A DNA stretch of 16,299 bases from Candidatus Pelagibacterales bacterium (GTDB lineage: Bacteria > Pseudomonadota > Alphaproteobacteria > TMED109), in the NCBI GenBank assembly GCA_002732015.1, contig PCCU01000016.1, positions 14,330-30,628 on the forward strand, read 5' to 3'. Below the pieces are notes generated by a model. The model was not told the DNA's origin. It ran no database searches and worked only from the letters and a program-made list of their open reading frames with translations. Positions within the stretch are counted from its first letter, which is position 1, and each line of letters begins with the position of its first letter. Below, in pieces: positions 14,055 to 16,299 of the stretch. The translations under genes were made by a program, and so were the position numbers.

Positions 14055-15230
14055 TTAATGATATTTTTTAAAAACTTCTCTTCCTATAAGCATTCTTCGA
14101 ATCTCATTAGTACCGGCACCTATGTCATATAATTTAGCATCCCTAAGAAGCCTTCCTGTTGGATAATCATTTATATAGCCATTACCTCCTAAGCATTGTA
14201 TTGCTTCTAGGGCCATCCAAACTGCCTTCTCAGAAGCATATAGCAATACCCCAGCTGCGTCTTCTCTTGTAATTTTTCCTTTATCACAAGCCTTCGCTAC
14301 CATATAACAATATGATTTACATGCATTCATAGTAGTATACATATCAGCTATTTTTCCTTGCATTATTTGGAAAGTACCTATCGGTTTGCCAAACTGTTTT
14401 CTTTCAGCAATATAAGGTAATACAATATCCCAACAAGAAGACATAATACCTAATGGTCCACCACTTAATACTGCTCTCTCATAATCTAACCCACTCATTA
14501 GAACTTTAGTACCTCCATGCAGGTTTCCTAATATATTTTCAACAGGAATCTCACATTCTTGGAATACAAGTTCTGCAGTATTAGATCCTCTCATACCTAA
14601 TTTATCAAGTTTAGGGGAAATAGAAAATCCTTTATATCCTCTTTCAACTAAAAATGCGGTTATTTTTTCTTTATTATCATCGTCATTAACAGTCTTAGCG
14701 TAAACTATAAATATGTTTGCATTTGGAGCATTTGTTATCCACATTTTTGAACCATTCAAAATAAAATTTTCTCCCATCTTTGTAGCTTTTAGTTTCATAC
14801 TTACTACATCAGACCCTGCATCTGTTTCACTCATAGCTAAAGCGCCTACATGATCTCCACTGATAAGTTTTGGTAAATACTTTTCTTTTTGTTTTAAAGA
14901 TCCATTTAAACGCAATTGATTTACGCATAGATTTGAATGTGCACCATAAGACAAACCTACAGATGCAGAGGCTCTACTAATTTCTTGCATTGCAATTACA
15001 TGTTCTAAATAACCTAGTCCACTCCCACCATAATCCTCTTCAACAGTAATACCTAACAAACCCATATTACCAAGTTTTTTCCATAGCTCAGATGGAAAGT
15101 CATTACTTTTGTCTATTTCAGCTGCTAACGGCGCTATTTCTTTTTCACAAAAAACTCTTATGCTCTCCTGTAAAGCATCAGTTTCTTCTCCTAAGTTAAA
15201 ATTAAAATTCTCTGGCAAATTTGAAATCAT
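14055..15230 (-). CDS. liuA: Isovaleryl-CoA dehydrogenase
   Basis: FAD enzyme of the acyl-CoA dehydrogenase family that oxidises isovaleryl-CoA to 3-methylcrotonyl-CoA, passing electrons to electron-transferring flavoprotein. Normal length, 391 residues. Family signatures are present: LAMSETDAGSDVVSM near 133, MWITNAPNANIFIVYAK near 165 and QCLGGNGYINDYPTGRLLRD near 350. The catalytic base is the isovaleryl-type glutamate, Glu251 in LDYERAVLSGG, placed in helix G rather than at the C-terminal position used by short- and medium-chain enzymes. This supports the substrate assignment. QFGKPIGTFQIMQGKIADMYT also matches the isovaleryl group. The gene follows mgtE by 22 bases with no Shine-Dalgarno sequence and heads the leucine genes. 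Confidence 0.95.
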   Translation of the reverse strand: MISNLPENFNFNLGEETDALQESIRVFCEKEIAPLAAEIDKSNDFPSELWKKLGNMGLLGITVEEDYGGSGLGYLEHVIAMQEISRASASVGLSYGAHSNLCVNQLRLNGSLKQKEKYLPKLISGDHVGALAMSETDAGSDVVSMKLKATKMGENFILNGSKMWITNAPNANIFIVYAKTVNDDDNKEKITAFLVERGYKGFSISPKLDKLGMRGSNTAELVFQECEIPVENILGNLHGGTKVLMSGLDYERAVLSGGPLGIMSSCWDIVLPYIAERKQFGKPIGTFQIMQGKIADMYTTMNACKSYCYMVAKACDKGKITREDAAGVLLYASEKAVWMALEAIQCLGGNGYINDYPTGRLLRDAKLYDIGAGTNEIRRMLIGREVFKKYH

Positions 15231-15252
15231 AAAAAAATTATAATAATATTAA

Positions 15253-16299
15253 TCACATTAACAAGTATTTTGCTAAACCTAGAAAAATTACAAATCCCAA
15301 TATATCAGTAATTGTTGTTAATAGCACAGTAGCAGCTACAGCTGGATCAACCTTAAAATAAGAAAGCATTATTGGTATTGCAGCACCGAAGGTTCCTGCT
15401 AGAATTAAATTAAATAACATTGCAAATGCTATTATTATACCTAGTAGGTAATCTCCAAACCACAAACCTGTAATAATTCCTATTAAAATGGCAAAAAATA
15501 ATCCGTTATAAATTCCTACTAAAATTTCTTTTCCAAAAACTCGAAAAGAGTTTGAAGAAGTAAGTTCTCTAGTTGCCATTGCTCTAACAGCTACTGTAAG
15601 TGTTTGTGTTCCTGCATTTCCTCCCATAGACGCTACTATGGGCATAAGTATAGCTAAAGAAACTAGTTTTTCTAGTGTTGTTTCAAAAATTGCTATTGCA
15701 ACTGAAGCCATTATAGCTGTTACTAAATTAATACCTAGCCAGCCAAATCTACTTCTCGCTGTTTTGAAAGCGGCTAAATAAAGGTCACCTTCTCCAGATA
15801 CTCCTCCAAGTTTAAGTATATCTTCATCAGCTTTTTGTCTTATCAAGTCGACTACATCATCTACAGTTATCATACCTACTAATCTTCCTCTTTGGTCCAC
15901 TACTGGAGCAGAAGTTAGCTCATATTGATCAAAAATAAATGCAATATCCTGTCTTTTATCTCCGACTCTAATTATTTTGGGATTAGTAGTCATAATATCA
16001 GAAATTTTTGTATCTCTTCCTTTTCTCATTGCTGTATATAATGGAACTGTTCCTACTGGAACGTGTCTAGAGTCTACTGCAAAAAGAGCATAAAATTCGT
16101 CAGGTACTGCTCTTGAAAGTCTTAAATAATCAATCACTTTTCCTATAGTCCAATTTACAGGAACAGAAACATAGTCTGTTTGCATTATTCTTCCAGCTGA
16201 GTCCTCAGAATAATTTAGAGATTTTTTTATGAGCTTCTTAAGATCATTAGGCATTCCTAATAAAATTTTTTTTCTGAGATCCTCATCACATATTTCTAA
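15253..16299 (-). CDS. mgtE: Magnesium transporter MgtE, N terminus outside the window
   Basis: Mg2+ channel/transporter of the inner membrane. The frame is open through the window edge, so the true start lies beyond 16299. The visible residues before MPNDLKKL (LEICDEDLRKKILLG) read as the end of the cytoplasmic N domain. Next come tandem CBS domains (about 30-150 counted from the Met at 16254: EDSAGRIMQTDYVSVP, then DIMTTNPKIIRVG and LVGMITVDDVVDLI), a plug helix, and five membrane helices. The pore region shows LMPIVASMGGNAGTQTLTVAVRA. The conserved ion-site aspartate is in LLTTITDILGFVIF. The gene lies 22 bases upstream of the isovaleryl-CoA dehydrogenase gene on the same strand. A functional link to leucine use is not evident; sharing a transcript may be incidental. 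Confidence 0.95.
   Translation of the reverse strand, partial: LEICDEDLRKKILLGMPNDLKKLIKKSLNYSEDSAGRIMQTDYVSVPVNWTIGKVIDYLRLSRAVPDEFYALFAVDSRHVPVGTVPLYTAMRKGRDTKISDIMTTNPKIIRVGDKRQDIAFIFDQYELTSAPVVDQRGRLVGMITVDDVVDLIRQKADEDILKLGGVSGEGDLYLAAFKTARSRFGWLGINLVTAIMASVAIAIFETTLEKLVSLAILMPIVASMGGNAGTQTLTVAVRAMATRELTSSNSFRVFGKEILVGIYNGLFFAILIGIITGLWFGDYLLGIIIAFAMLFNLILAGTFGAAIPIMLSYFKVDPAVAATVLLTTITDILGFVIFLGLAKYLLM

Overview
The window is a very AT-rich, densely packed bacterial segment. Many coding regions overlap by 4 to 11 bases, and intergenic gaps are short. Gene content points to a streamlined, probably marine, alphaproteobacterium: nickel superoxide dismutase with its own peptidase, the membrane domain of a PuuD-type urate oxidase without its cytochrome, a leucine catabolic cluster, and a tRNA without encoded CCA. 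This placement is inference from content and composition. No marker gene fixes the lineage.

Region 1-1918 is on the minus strand. It holds a molybdate ABC transporter (modA, modB and the first codons of modC, cut by the window edge). The signal peptide of modA lies in another frame, separated by a run of nine T. Upstream of it is a Lys/Phe/Ile-rich reading frame of unknown standing. Region 2105-5724 is mostly on the plus strand. It holds isocitrate lyase, a small overlapping partner gene, a minus-strand tRNA-Arg(UCG), an iron-type alcohol dehydrogenase and a membrane-anchored DUF218 (YdcF/SanA/ElyC-like) protein. A secreted cysteine-containing protein runs against the last of these and overlaps its end. 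Region 6418-7858 (plus) holds sodN and sodX, overlapping, then the PuuD-like membrane protein.

Region 7875-16299 is one uninterrupted minus-strand run. In order of transcription it is a magnesium transporter MgtE (5' end outside the window), isovaleryl-CoA dehydrogenase, acetyl-CoA acetyltransferase, the methylcrotonyl-CoA carboxylase carboxyltransferase (beta) subunit, methylglutaconyl-CoA hydratase, HMG-CoA lyase and an N-acyl-D-amino-acid deacylase-like amidohydrolase. Five of these cover leucine degradation from isovaleryl-CoA to acetyl-CoA plus acetoacetate, with the thiolase handling acetoacetyl-CoA. The biotin-carrying alpha subunit of methylcrotonyl-CoA carboxylase and any CoA transferase for acetoacetate are not in the window. 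Isocitrate lyase, nearby but in a separate unit, could let the acetyl-CoA feed the glyoxylate shunt; malate synthase is not present here.

I found no insertion sequence, phage gene, CRISPR array or defence system, and nothing I would call a new system. The observations most worth checking are the frame break in modA, the missing carboxylase alpha subunit, the deacylase at the end of the leucine cluster, and the small gene coupled to isocitrate lyase.
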